Origin: Methanobacteriota archaeon
Lineage (GTDB): Archaea; Thermoplasmatota; Thermoplasmata; RBG-16-68-12; EA-27
Direction: 5' to 3'
NCBI GenBank assembly: GCA_016207545.1
Contig: JACQPO010000125.1
Location: forward strand, 1 to 14,486
DNA length: 14,486 nucleotides
Shown: piece after piece, positions 1 through 7,737 of the stretch
Layout: each line of letters starts with the position of its first letter
How positions within the stretch are numbered: position 1 is the stretch's first letter
Program-made: the position numbers and the translations under genes
The notes under the pieces: model-generated
Seen by the model: only the letters and a program-made list of their open reading frames with translations
Databases searched by the model: none
Told to the model about the DNA's origin: nothing

Positions 1-111
1 GATTGGTGGCGGATGCGCATTGGACGCGAGACGGTCGACCTCGGCATCAGGCCGTCGGGAATGCGTGTGCGTGCCGTCCGCTTCCTCTCTGGGACGACGG
101 TCACCCTGTGA
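1..111 (+). CDS. C-terminal end of an unidentified protein (5' end outside window)
   Basis: Frame 1 is open from the window edge to a TGA at 109-111 and encodes 36 residues ending RFLSGTTVTL. Nearly all codons end in G or C, as in the clearly real genes here, whereas the overlapping frame that stays open to 359 is arginine-rich and has no family-like sequence. The residues read like a beta-rich C-terminus (DWWRMRIGRETVDLGIRPSG at the start), but I recognise no family and assign no function. The gene would run rightward and end about 500 bases before the 3' end of the convergent lipid reductase. Confidence 0.5.
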   Translation, partial: DWWRMRIGRETVDLGIRPSGMRVRAVRFLSGTTVTL

Positions 112-623
112 CCGCGAACCCGCTCCGAGCGCCGGAAGGCAGGCATCTCCTCCCGGCAGAGGCGAAGCCGGTTCTTGACGATCCGAATCGACCGCAAAAT
201 CGCGACCCCCCTGTTTGCCGGCGGTGCCGGACGCTCCGCAGGGGACAGCTGCGGGCCGGCATCCAACGGCTGCGGGTCGGTCCGGACATCCGGGAAGGGC
301 GGTCCAGCGAGCGGAGAAGGGATTCCCGTCTTTCCGCGGTCGTGGAGGGGTCGCAGTGAATCCCTACGGACCTCCCCGCACCGCGCGCCGGGTCGCACCC
401 CGCGGCTGCGTCCCATCGTCCGGTGCGAGCGAGGTTGCCTGCGGTCCCGGCGATCCAGCGGGAGGTCGGCGCGGGCGTACTGGGACTGGATGCGAATCAC
501 CCCGCAGTCCCCGCGGACCGTCCCGCAGTAGATTCGGATGAGGGATTTCGCCCCTTAATGGAGAAAAGACGCCTCAAGCAACGCGTGGGCACGGGCGCCG
601 ACCGCACCGTGGCCGTTGGCCAT
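112..623. other. Long spacer with no gene I can support
   Basis: This 512-base stretch lies between two convergent 3' ends. Several frames are open on both strands, but all translate to arginine/proline/glycine-rich sequence without family-like motifs, and their third-position GC is lower or irregular. I looked for tRNA arms and for conserved cores of SRP RNA and RNase P RNA and saw none. Visible structure: an 8-bp inverted repeat, AGGGATTC at 318-325 with GAATCCCT at 358-365; an imperfect direct repeat starting GCTGCGGG at 248 and again at 269; and a short hairpin at 610-622. It could hold an unrecognised RNA or decayed coding sequence. Confidence 0.4.
610..622 (-). terminator. Possible hairpin just past the reductase stop codon
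   Basis: TGGCC-GTT-GGCCA forms a 5-bp stem with a 3-base loop, beginning two bases after the TAG stop of the minus-strand lipid reductase. No U-run follows directly; the nearest is the four-T stretch (minus strand) at 564-567. Archaeal termination depends mainly on T-tracts rather than hairpins, so this is weak evidence and may be chance in GC-rich DNA. Confidence 0.2.
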
Positions 624-1829
624 CTAGATGAGATCCTCGAACTCCTTCACGAGCTCCGGATGCCGCTCCTTGATCGCGAGGAGAATCCGATGCACGGACA
701 ACTTCGCGAGGTTCGCGTGCTGGAGCGTGTCGATGATCTTGTCGAACGTCTCATCCGTGAGCGTACACAACTTGTTCTTCGCCATCCAGTTGCGCCACAG
801 CTGCTCCTCGAGGACGGCGCGCCATCCCTTCTCGTACGTCTGGAGCGCGGCCTTCGAGAAGTCACCCGTTTCCGTACACCTCGCGAGCACCTCGCCCAAG
901 ATTCGGCCCGCGCGGCACCCGTTCCCGATGCCGCCTCCCGTAATCGGGTCGATCATCCGCGCGGCGTCGCCGACGAGGGCAATGCCGTTCCCCGTCGTCT
1001 CCGGCAACGGCGGGGAGGTGCTCACGCCGCCCGTGACCATGTCCAAGAACTGGGCGCGCTTGAACCGCGGGTCCTTGGCAATCCACCGGTCTAGGTACAC
1101 CTTGATGTCCATCTTGTTCCGGAGCCGGGTCAGGGAGACGCCAATCCCCACGTTCGCGGTGCTCTCGTCCTTCGGGAAGACCCAGACGTACCCCGCGGGC
1201 GCGACCTCGTTCCCGAGGTAGAACTCGCAGTAGCGGGGAAAGTCGGGGTCCGGGTCGATGTTCGTGAGCCGGTACTGCAACGTGCCCGTGATGTCCCCCG
1301 CCTTCAGGAGCGTCTTGATCCCCGCCCACCGGCCGACCTGGGACTCGAACCCGTCCGCGCCGACGACGGCCCCCGCCGCGATGTTGAACTCCTCGTCGAG
1401 CCGCTTCACGCGGACGCCCTTGACCATGCCATCCTCGCGAAGGAGGCCGACCGCCGTCGCCTTCACCCAGATGTCCGCGCCCGCCTTCGCCGCGTCCTTC
1501 GCGAGCGCCTTGTCGAACGCGTCCCGCTCGAGGACGAGGCCGACCTCGTTCCCCGCGTACCGCTCGTCGATTTTGAAGAACGAACCGTTCGGGGAGACGA
1601 CCTTCGCGCCCGAGACCTCCTGTGCCACCCACTTCGTATCAAACCTGATATCGCACTCGTCCAAGAAATGGCGGGCGATTCCCTCTCCGCATCGGACGGG
1701 GGAGCCGATCTCTTGGCGCTTCTCGATCAGCAACGTGCGGGCACCGCCCGCCGCCGCGTACCGAGCGGTGAGGCTCCCCGCAGGACCGGCGCCGACGACG
1801 ACGACGTCGTACCGCTCCACGGAGCCCAC
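624..1829 (-). CDS. Digeranylgeranylglycerophospholipid reductase (geranylgeranyl reductase family flavoprotein)
   Basis: This 401-residue FAD enzyme of the geranylgeranyl reductase family most likely saturates the double bonds of the geranylgeranyl chains of archaeal membrane lipids, at the inner face of the membrane. The N-terminal Rossmann motif GAGPAG is at residues 13-18, followed by PVRCGEG near 44-50, a second FAD segment GADGFESQVGRWAG near 157-170, the family signature YVWVFPK at 214-220 with ANVGIG after it, and GDAARMIDPITGGGIGNG near 287-304. Length is usual for the family. The start is GTG; a second GTG at codon 4 (MERYDVVVVGAG) is equally possible. A TATA-like box at 1852-1860 puts transcription start close to either codon, so the message is probably leaderless or nearly so. 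It has its own promoter, divergent from the giant surface gene. Substrate chain state cannot be read from sequence. Confidence 0.9.
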   Translation of the reverse strand: MGSVERYDVVVVGAGPAGSLTARYAAAGGARTLLIEKRQEIGSPVRCGEGIARHFLDECDIRFDTKWVAQEVSGAKVVSPNGSFFKIDERYAGNEVGLVLERDAFDKALAKDAAKAGADIWVKATAVGLLREDGMVKGVRVKRLDEEFNIAAGAVVGADGFESQVGRWAGIKTLLKAGDITGTLQYRLTNIDPDPDFPRYCEFYLGNEVAPAGYVWVFPKDESTANVGIGVSLTRLRNKMDIKVYLDRWIAKDPRFKRAQFLDMVTGGVSTSPPLPETTGNGIALVGDAARMIDPITGGGIGNGCRAGRILGEVLARCTETGDFSKAALQTYEKGWRAVLEEQLWRNWMAKNKLCTLTDETFDKIIDTLQHANLAKLSVHRILLAIKERHPELVKEFEDLI

Positions 1830-1851
1830 GAACGCTCGTAAGGAAGGGGTC

Positions 1852-1860
1852 GCTTTTAAG
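1852..1860 (-). promoter_or_regulatory. TATA-like box for the lipid reductase gene
   Basis: Read on the minus strand the bases are CTTAAAAGC, an AT-rich island in GC-rich DNA, about 26 bases before the GTG at 1829. That is the normal archaeal TATA-to-start distance, so the transcript would begin at or within a few bases of the start codon. No Shine-Dalgarno sequence lies between, in agreement with leaderless translation. Confidence 0.6.
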
Positions 1861-1965
1861 GGTTGCTCGCGATTGCGGTCCGAGACGCGTCGCGACGAGC
1901 TGAAAGTCCGATTCCGATTCTCACGGATGCGAGCGTTGTTTACGGAAAGATAATCGACGGATTAC

Positions 1966-1975
1966 CTATAAATAG
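1966..1975 (+). promoter_or_regulatory. TATA box for the giant surface-protein gene
   Basis: CTATAAATAG is a near-ideal archaeal TATA box in otherwise GC-rich DNA. Transcription should start about 25 bases downstream, near 1995-2000. This leaves a leader of roughly 57-60 bases before the ATG at 2057. Upstream in the divergent spacer are a 10-bp palindrome CGTCGCGACG (1888-1897) and a tandem CCGATT pair (1908-1919), both of unknown meaning. Confidence 0.75.
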
Positions 1976-1997
1976 CGAAATTTTTGTGGACGCCCGA

Positions 1998-2051
1998 ATG
2001 CCCCTCTTCCTCTCGGGCCCGGGCCATCCACCGGTCCCGGCACGGAGGTAA
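1998..2051 (+). CDS. Possible 17-codon leader ORF before the giant gene
   Basis: An ATG at 1998-2000 opens a 17-codon frame (MPLFLSGPGHPPVPARR) ending with TAA at 2049-2051. The ATG falls where transcription should begin given the TATA box at 1966-1975, so it could be read as a leaderless start. Its stop overlaps the last base of the Shine-Dalgarno sequence GGAGGT (2044-2049) of the giant gene. If translated, ribosomes would terminate on top of that site and could couple or block initiation at 2057. No peptide homology is recognised; the frame may be accidental. Confidence 0.25.
   Translation: MPLFLSGPGHPPVPARR
2044..2049 (+). promoter_or_regulatory. Shine-Dalgarno site of the giant surface-protein gene
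   Basis: GGAGGT sits 7 bases before the ATG at 2057. It fixes that ATG as the start, together with the signal peptide that begins directly there. Confidence 0.8.
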
Positions 2052-2056
2052 TCGAA

Positions 2057-5000
2057 ATGTTTGCGAATGGAGTCCGAAAGCAAGCCCTGAGCCTGTTTGT
2101 CGTGTGGTCGCTCACGCTGTCCCTGCTTGCGACCATCGGTCTGTTCGCGGTCCCCGCGGCGGCCCAGCCCTGCGACAACCCGGCCGGGGGCGGGGACTGG
2201 ACGGTATCGACCGCCCAGGTCTGTGACGGCGTCATCATCACCATGGACGGGAACTTGAGCGTCACCGCGACTGGCAGCCTGACGGTCCGGAACGGCGGCA
2301 TCAAGTTCGTCCAGGACACCAGCCACGTCTGGAGCATTAGCGTCTCCGGTGGCGGCGACTTGATTCTCGAGAACAGCAAGGTGTGGACGGAGACGACGAC
2401 AATTAATCCCTACCTCAAGCTCGCGGTGTCGGTCGCGGGCGCGGGATCCCTCCTCCGCGCTACCGATTCCAAGTTCGCGTTGCCCGGATGGATCAACACC
2501 TCCGCGAGCGCAACGGTCTGGCTCGACCGGAGCGTGATCACCCGCACGGAGGCGGACGTCACGACGATCTTCACGACCGTCGCCGGCCAGGACGACAACG
2601 ACGACAGTCCCGGCCTGACGTTCCTGGACAGCACGGTGTCCCTGTTCGCCTCGCGAATCGAGGCGCTGTACGAGCACGTGAACCTCATCGCCCAGGACAA
2701 CCGCCAAGTGATCCGGATTCAGGGGAGCACCGTGTTTACAGCCGTAGATACGTTCATCGCGATTGACTTCAACCCGAGCGTCACGGTTCACAACTCCTTC
2801 GCAGTGTCGGGCACCGCGCGCGCCTACCTTTACGGCGTGTACGTTGACTCTGCACAGAACCCGCCGAAGCAGGACCAGTGGTCGACGGGCGTCACCGCGG
2901 CGGGCACCGCGGTCGCGTACCTCTACCGGTTCGCGAACGTGCGGGTGGTCGATGCGAACGACGTGCCGGTTCCGGGAGCGGACGTGGACGCGGAATTTGC
3001 GGGGCCGGAGTCAGGGCCCGCATACTTCCCGGACAACGCGAACCTGAACTACCCGCCCGCGAACATGCTCGCGTACTTGGGAAAGGACCAGAACACCTGG
3101 GACGACACGGGTGCGAACGGCAATGCCCGCATGCCCCTCCTCTCCGATTGGATCGACGTGGCGACGATGCCGAACTCCCGGTTCGTCGGGACGTTCAGCC
3201 TCCTGGGGACCTCCGGTGCGGACACCGGAACTTCCTCGCTCACGTTCTCCGCATATCCTGCGATGGACCTAGAGAACGCGTCCGCGTCGGCGATCGTCAA
3301 GATTAGCACCCTCGTGCAACCGCTGCCGGACCTGCTACCCGTGCCCCCGCTGTTCAACCCGGCGACGCCGAAAGAAGGGCAGGACGTCCTCATCACGGCG
3401 AACGTGGCGAACCAGGGGCAGGGCGGTGCGGTCGACGTCCTCGTCCGAGTCTTCGACGGCGTCACCCTTCTCCACGAGTCGACGATTCCGTTCATCGGGC
3501 CCGGCGGACAGGAGAGCGTGTCCACGACCCTCGTCAATGCGACCGCGGGCCAGCATGTGATCCGCGTCTCCGCGGATCCGAACAACGTGATCATCGAAGG
3601 CGCCGCGGGATCCCCGGCGGAGTCGAACAATATCAAGGGGTACCAGCTGAGCGTCACCCCGCTCGGTCCCGACTTCGTGACGGACGTGAGCTTCGATCCG
3701 GACCCCGGGTTCCTGAACAACCCCGTTCAGCTCGTCGCCGGCGTAACGAACATCGGCGACCGCAACGCGACGAACATCGTTGTGACGTTCTACCAGCAGG
3801 AAAGCCAGCCCGACGCCCTCAGCGTCGCGTTCGCGAGCGCCACGATCCCGTCGATCGGGATCGGCGGCGCGGCGACCGTGAGCGTGAACTGGACCCCCAC
3901 GAGCCTCGGTTCGTTCCGGATCTGGGCGTGGGCGGACCCGGGGAACGCGATCCCCGAGCCGGCCCCGTACAGCGAAACGAACAACCTCGGCTCGAACCTC
4001 CTCTCGATCGCCCCCGCGCCGGACCTGCTCACCCTCTCTCAGGACCTGACCCTCACGGACCCGTTCCCGCGGGTCGGCGTCCCGGTCACGATCGAGACAA
4101 TCGTGCGTAACAACGGGCAGGCCATCGCCTCGGCGCCGTTCCGGGCGGACCTGTTCGTGGACGGTGTGTCCGTCGGAACGCAGACGCGGGGGACGGACCT
4201 CGCGCCCGGCGAGCGCTGGTCGTTCACCGTCCCGGCTCCGTCGTTCGCCACGTGCGGCTCCCACAGCATCGGGATTTCCGTGGACGCGGCCAACCAAGTC
4301 CAAGAAGGCTCCCTGTACGAGCTGAACAACCGCGTCACGACCGCCGTGCAGGTGTACCCGTCCCAGGTGCTCACGTGGTCCAACGGCGCCATCGATGCGG
4401 ACCAGGCGGTCTCGAGCAGCATCGAAATCACGGGCTCCGTCACGATCACGGGGGCCCGCCTGCAAGTCGTGCAGGACCAGGACCCGTGCGGCCGGTATTA
4501 CGTGAAAGTGCTCGGCGGCGGGAGCCTGACGCTCGTGGACGCAACCCTGTCGAGCAACTGGCCCCTCGTGATCTTTGTGGCCGACGGCGGCTCCCTCACG
4601 GCAATTAACTCGACGTTCAACCTGGACGTGCAGGGCAAGGGCGTGCTGTACAGCCGCGGCACCTCGACCGTCCGTACCTCCCAGATTCTCGGCGACGTCG
4701 TCGCCCGCGGCCAGTGGGCGGACTTCCGGAACGTGGCGTTCTCCGGAGCACAGCTCCACGTGAACGCGGCGGAGACGAGCCGGATCTGGGACTCCACGTT
4801 CCCGGGCGTCGTGACCCTGCAACTCGCGTCGGACGCGGCCGGGCAGGCCGTGCCGGACTTCGACATCCGCAACGTGACGTTCAACGCCCAGCTCACGAGC
4901 CAGCTCGTGTTCTCCGGCGACCAGTGGGTCCAACTCACCTCCGTCGGGCTCACGAAGGCGGGCGACTGGTGGGCGGGGATGCTCGCGCAGAACGCGCGGG

Positions 5001-7627
5001 TGTCGCGGTACTTCTGGATCGACCTGCGGGCCGTGGACGGCACCGGCACGTTGATCCAGGACCCGACGACGAGCGTCTCCCTCGAGCGGTTCGACCCCGC
5101 CACGTTGACGTGGAACCCCGCGCCGACGTGCAGCGCCGACGACTGCTACCAGACGGTCAGCACGACGTGGCCGGCGCTCGTCCCGACGGGCCAGCTCCTG
5201 TACCGGGCCCCGGCGGAGGAGCGCTATGGCGCGGCCCCGCCGACCGTGCAGGCGACGTACCGGGCCTCGGGCTCTGCGTTCATCGAGGGCCAGATCCGCA
5301 ATCCGGACTCCCCCGTGACGGCGCTCGTCACCACAGACACAACGGTCACCCTGGTCTTCTCCGAACTCACACCGGACTTGTCGATCTTCGCCATTGCGTT
5401 CTACGGGGACAACGGCATCGGCGTCGACTTCCAACCCATGAACCGCGAGTTGACGATCGTCGCCACAGTGAACAACTCGGGCGCAATCATCACGCGCGGC
5501 GTCATCGTCCACTTCTACTTCGTGGACATCGACACGAACCGCGACGGAATCATGGACCAGCCCCACGAGTTCTACGCGAGCTCGGGCCAGTTCATCGGCT
5601 CCGCCGGGCCTATTGACGTGCCCGCGCAGGGCTCCGTCAACTTCGCCCGCACGTGGACGCCTCAAGGCGGCCTCGAGGCGTCTGTCCCGGTCTCCGCGGT
5701 CGTGGATCCATCCTTCGAGGCGGACCTGTCGTTCAGCGGCGCAATCGCAGAACTCAACGAGACGAACAACGTCCGCACGCGGACACTCGTCGCGTTCGTG
5801 TGGCCCGACCTGCACTTCGCGAGCGACCCGATCGTGAGCATCGACCCCGTGACCCCGATCGTGAACAACGTCGCACGGATCGAACTCCAAGTCACGAACG
5901 AGGGGACGAACACGGCATTCGACGCAATCTTCGGCGTCTACTCCCTGGCCAATGTATCCCTCGGACCGAGCGTGCTCGCGACGATCCCGCGCGGCGGGGC
6001 GACCCGAGTCACGGTCACGTGGATCCCGCTCGCCGCGGGCAGCCAGACGATCCGTGTGCGCGTCACTGCGGCCGGCGGACCCTCGCCGGACAACTTCCGG
6101 AACTGGGACTTCGACCTCACGGACAACTACGCGGACCGCACGCTGAGCGTCATCACGCAGCCGGAGCTGACAGTCGCCGCGAGCGGCGCGCCCCCGAGCC
6201 CGTTCCGAAACCAGGCGTTCAACCTCAACCTGACCTTGACGAACACGGGCCAGACGACGGCGACGGGCATCGTCGTTGCGGTCGCGGATGAGGCGAACCC
6301 GTCCGTCATCCTCGGCGCGACGTACGGAATCGACGTGCCGCCAGGGACCGTGAACGTCACCGTGCGGATCTCGGGCATCGCAACCCTCGGGGGCCACGTC
6401 CTCCTCGCGGCGGTTGATTTCAACAACACCGTGAACGAGACGGACGAGCTGAACAACGTCGTGCAAATCACGGTGACGGTGCAGGCCCCGTCGGGCCGCA
6501 TCGTGCTGTCGACCCCGACCCAGGGCCAGTCGTTCAGGCCAGGCGTCACGATCTCCGTGGCCGGCGCCGTGCGCCAGACGGACAACACCCCGATCGGCGA
6601 TGTCAACGTCACCGCGACCCTCGTGGACGCGGCGGGCAACACCGTCGGCCTTCCGAAGTCCCAGCTGTCGTCCCGAAACGACGGCCGATTCCTGATCTCG
6701 CTCGACATCCCCGCGAACCTGGCGGAGGGCACGTACCGTTTGCGCGTCTCCGCGCCGGACCCCTCCGTCGACCTCGCGGAGGTCCAGGTGCGCGTGGCCG
6801 TGCCGCTTCCGTGGTGGGCGGCGCCGTTCCTCGGCCTACCGGTGTGGCTCTGGCTCATCGTCATCATCGGCGCGGCCGCAGCAATCGGCGGCGGCACCGC
6901 GTACGTGAAGTTCGTCGGCCTCGGGAAGCTCGTCGAGTGCGGCGAGTGCGGCGCCTTCATCCCGGAGGACTCCGCGAAGTGTCCGAAGTGCGGCGTAGAG
7001 TTCGAGAAGGACATGGCGAAGTGCTCGAACTGCCAGGCGTGGATTCCAATCGACGTCAAGCAGTGTCCCGAGTGCGGCGTCGAGTTCGCGACGGGCGAGG
7101 TCGAGATGGCGGACTACGAGGCGGAGATGAAGCGGCAGTACGAAGAGGTGAAGCGGCGGTTCCGCGAGGAAGCCTCGCGGGAGCTGGGCCGGGCGCTGTC
7201 CGAGAAGGAGTTCGAGGACTGGTGGCGCCAGCAGCCGACGTTCGTCACCTTCGAGGACTGGCTCCGCGAGGAAGAGGAGATGCGGCGGATGGGCAGCAAG
7301 CCGTGCCCCGTGTGCAACACCCTCAACTCCGTGACCGCCACGGTGTGCCATAAGTGCGGCACCCTCCTCAAGGAGCCGCCGTCGACGGGCCGGGGCGGAG
7401 CCCCGCCCCCCGCGGCGCGCCCGCGGACGCCGACATCCCCACCGCCCCCAGGCGAGGGACCCGAGGGGACCGAGGCGATGGACCTCCCGACGGAGCCGAT
7501 CACCAGGAAGGTCGTGAAGAAGCCGATCGTGGGACCCGTCGTCCAGAAGAAGGTCATCAAGCGGCCCCTCGAAGAGGAGAAGAAGGAAGGCGAGGAAGGC
7601 ACCGAGGACGAAGGGGAGCAGCTGTAG
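2057..7627 (+). CDS. Giant membrane-anchored surface protein: beta-helix and CARDB repeats outside, zinc ribbons inside
   Basis: This 1856-residue protein begins with a signal peptide (hydrophobic to about residue 33, cleavage likely after AVPAAA). Residues ~40-250 form a parallel beta-helix-like region and ~285-410 an Ig/carboxypeptidase-regulatory-like region. Three CARDB-type adhesion modules follow (~425-532, 539-653, 656-766). The same order then repeats: beta-helix-like ~771-1000, Ig-like ~1010-1100, CARDB ~1107-1247, 1251-1367 and 1370-1476. Five of the six CARDB modules end with an E(S/T/L)NN motif; the fifth has a variant. A further Ig-like module (~1480-1580) precedes one membrane helix (~1591-1615). 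Inside the cell are CxxC pairs at C1628/C1631, C1642/C1645, C1656/C1659, C1670/C1673, C1750/C1753 and C1764/C1767, a charged helical stretch (~1683-1745), a proline-rich stretch and a Lys/Glu tail. CARDB modules are known from prokaryotic surface proteins; adhesion or sensing is inferred. Specific ligand unknown. Confidence 0.85.
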   Translation: MFANGVRKQALSLFVVWSLTLSLLATIGLFAVPAAAQPCDNPAGGGDWTVSTAQVCDGVIITMDGNLSVTATGSLTVRNGGIKFVQDTSHVWSISVSGGGDLILENSKVWTETTTINPYLKLAVSVAGAGSLLRATDSKFALPGWINTSASATVWLDRSVITRTEADVTTIFTTVAGQDDNDDSPGLTFLDSTVSLFASRIEALYEHVNLIAQDNRQVIRIQGSTVFTAVDTFIAIDFNPSVTVHNSFAVSGTARAYLYGVYVDSAQNPPKQDQWSTGVTAAGTAVAYLYRFANVRVVDANDVPVPGADVDAEFAGPESGPAYFPDNANLNYPPANMLAYLGKDQNTWDDTGANGNARMPLLSDWIDVATMPNSRFVGTFSLLGTSGADTGTSSLTFSAYPAMDLENASASAIVKISTLVQPLPDLLPVPPLFNPATPKEGQDVLITANVANQGQGGAVDVLVRVFDGVTLLHESTIPFIGPGGQESVSTTLVNATAGQHVIRVSADPNNVIIEGAAGSPAESNNIKGYQLSVTPLGPDFVTDVSFDPDPGFLNNPVQLVAGVTNIGDRNATNIVVTFYQQESQPDALSVAFASATIPSIGIGGAATVSVNWTPTSLGSFRIWAWADPGNAIPEPAPYSETNNLGSNLLSIAPAPDLLTLSQDLTLTDPFPRVGVPVTIETIVRNNGQAIASAPFRADLFVDGVSVGTQTRGTDLAPGERWSFTVPAPSFATCGSHSIGISVDAANQVQEGSLYELNNRVTTAVQVYPSQVLTWSNGAIDADQAVSSSIEITGSVTITGARLQVVQDQDPCGRYYVKVLGGGSLTLVDATLSSNWPLVIFVADGGSLTAINSTFNLDVQGKGVLYSRGTSTVRTSQILGDVVARGQWADFRNVAFSGAQLHVNAAETSRIWDSTFPGVVTLQLASDAAGQAVPDFDIRNVTFNAQLTSQLVFSGDQWVQLTSVGLTKAGDWWAGMLAQNARVSRYFWIDLRAVDGTGTLIQDPTTSVSLERFDPATLTWNPAPTCSADDCYQTVSTTWPALVPTGQLLYRAPAEERYGAAPPTVQATYRASGSAFIEGQIRNPDSPVTALVTTDTTVTLVFSELTPDLSIFAIAFYGDNGIGVDFQPMNRELTIVATVNNSGAIITRGVIVHFYFVDIDTNRDGIMDQPHEFYASSGQFIGSAGPIDVPAQGSVNFARTWTPQGGLEASVPVSAVVDPSFEADLSFSGAIAELNETNNVRTRTLVAFVWPDLHFASDPIVSIDPVTPIVNNVARIELQVTNEGTNTAFDAIFGVYSLANVSLGPSVLATIPRGGATRVTVTWIPLAAGSQTIRVRVTAAGGPSPDNFRNWDFDLTDNYADRTLSVITQPELTVAASGAPPSPFRNQAFNLNLTLTNTGQTTATGIVVAVADEANPSVILGATYGIDVPPGTVNVTVRISGIATLGGHVLLAAVDFNNTVNETDELNNVVQITVTVQAPSGRIVLSTPTQGQSFRPGVTISVAGAVRQTDNTPIGDVNVTATLVDAAGNTVGLPKSQLSSRNDGRFLISLDIPANLAEGTYRLRVSAPDPSVDLAEVQVRVAVPLPWWAAPFLGLPVWLWLIVIIGAAAAIGGGTAYVKFVGLGKLVECGECGAFIPEDSAKCPKCGVEFEKDMAKCSNCQAWIPIDVKQCPECGVEFATGEVEMADYEAEMKRQYEEVKRRFREEASRELGRALSEKEFEDWWRQQPTFVTFEDWLREEEEMRRMGSKPCPVCNTLNSVTATVCHKCGTLLKEPPSTGRGGAPPPAARPRTPTSPPPPGEGPEGTEAMDLPTEPITRKVVKKPIVGPVVQKKVIKRPLEEEKKEGEEGTEDEGEQL

Positions 7628-7635
7628 GCTCCCCC

Positions 7636-7653
7636 TTTCCCCTTTCATTTCTC
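7636..7653 (+). terminator. Pyrimidine/T-rich tract after the giant gene
   Basis: Three T-triplets within a C/T-only stretch (CTTTCCCCTTTCATTTCTC) start 8 bases after the TAG stop at 7625-7627. T-rich tracts on the non-template strand are the usual archaeal termination signal. The runs here are short, so efficiency is uncertain. Confidence 0.4.
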
Positions 7654-7682
7654 ACCGGGGAGCGGAGCGCTCTGGGGGCCGA

Positions 7683-7701
7683 ACGCCAAACTTGGTGGCG
7701 T
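7683..7701. terminator. Hairpin in the convergent spacer
   Basis: ACGCCA (7683-7688) and TGGCGT (7696-7701) pair perfectly around a 7-base loop. It lies between the convergent 3' ends of the giant gene (7627) and ATPase 2 (7738). It could help end or protect transcripts from either side. The spacer is 110 bases and holds no gene. Confidence 0.3.
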
Positions 7702-7737
7702 CCCCGCTCGAGGCTAACGAATTTCGACGCGAATTGC

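Noticed and set aside
3..359. 118-codon plus-strand frame with a CRRC motif
   Set aside because: Arginine-rich and overlaps the better-supported frame 1 gene end; a single CxxC pair is not enough to call a zinc protein.
423..1094. 223-codon plus-strand frame running into the reductase
   Set aside because: Most of it is antisense to the conserved reductase C-terminus, and the free part (423-623) has lower third-position GC than real genes here.
1888..1897. 10-bp palindrome CGTCGCGACG between the divergent promoters
   Set aside because: Short, made only of G/C-rich steps expected by chance in this DNA, and upstream of both TATA boxes with no second copy seen.
3335..6466. 1043-codon open frame antisense to the giant gene
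   Set aside because: Arg/Asp/Val-rich with no family-like sequence. It arises from strong GC bias in the real gene on the other strand, which has a signal peptide and clear domains.
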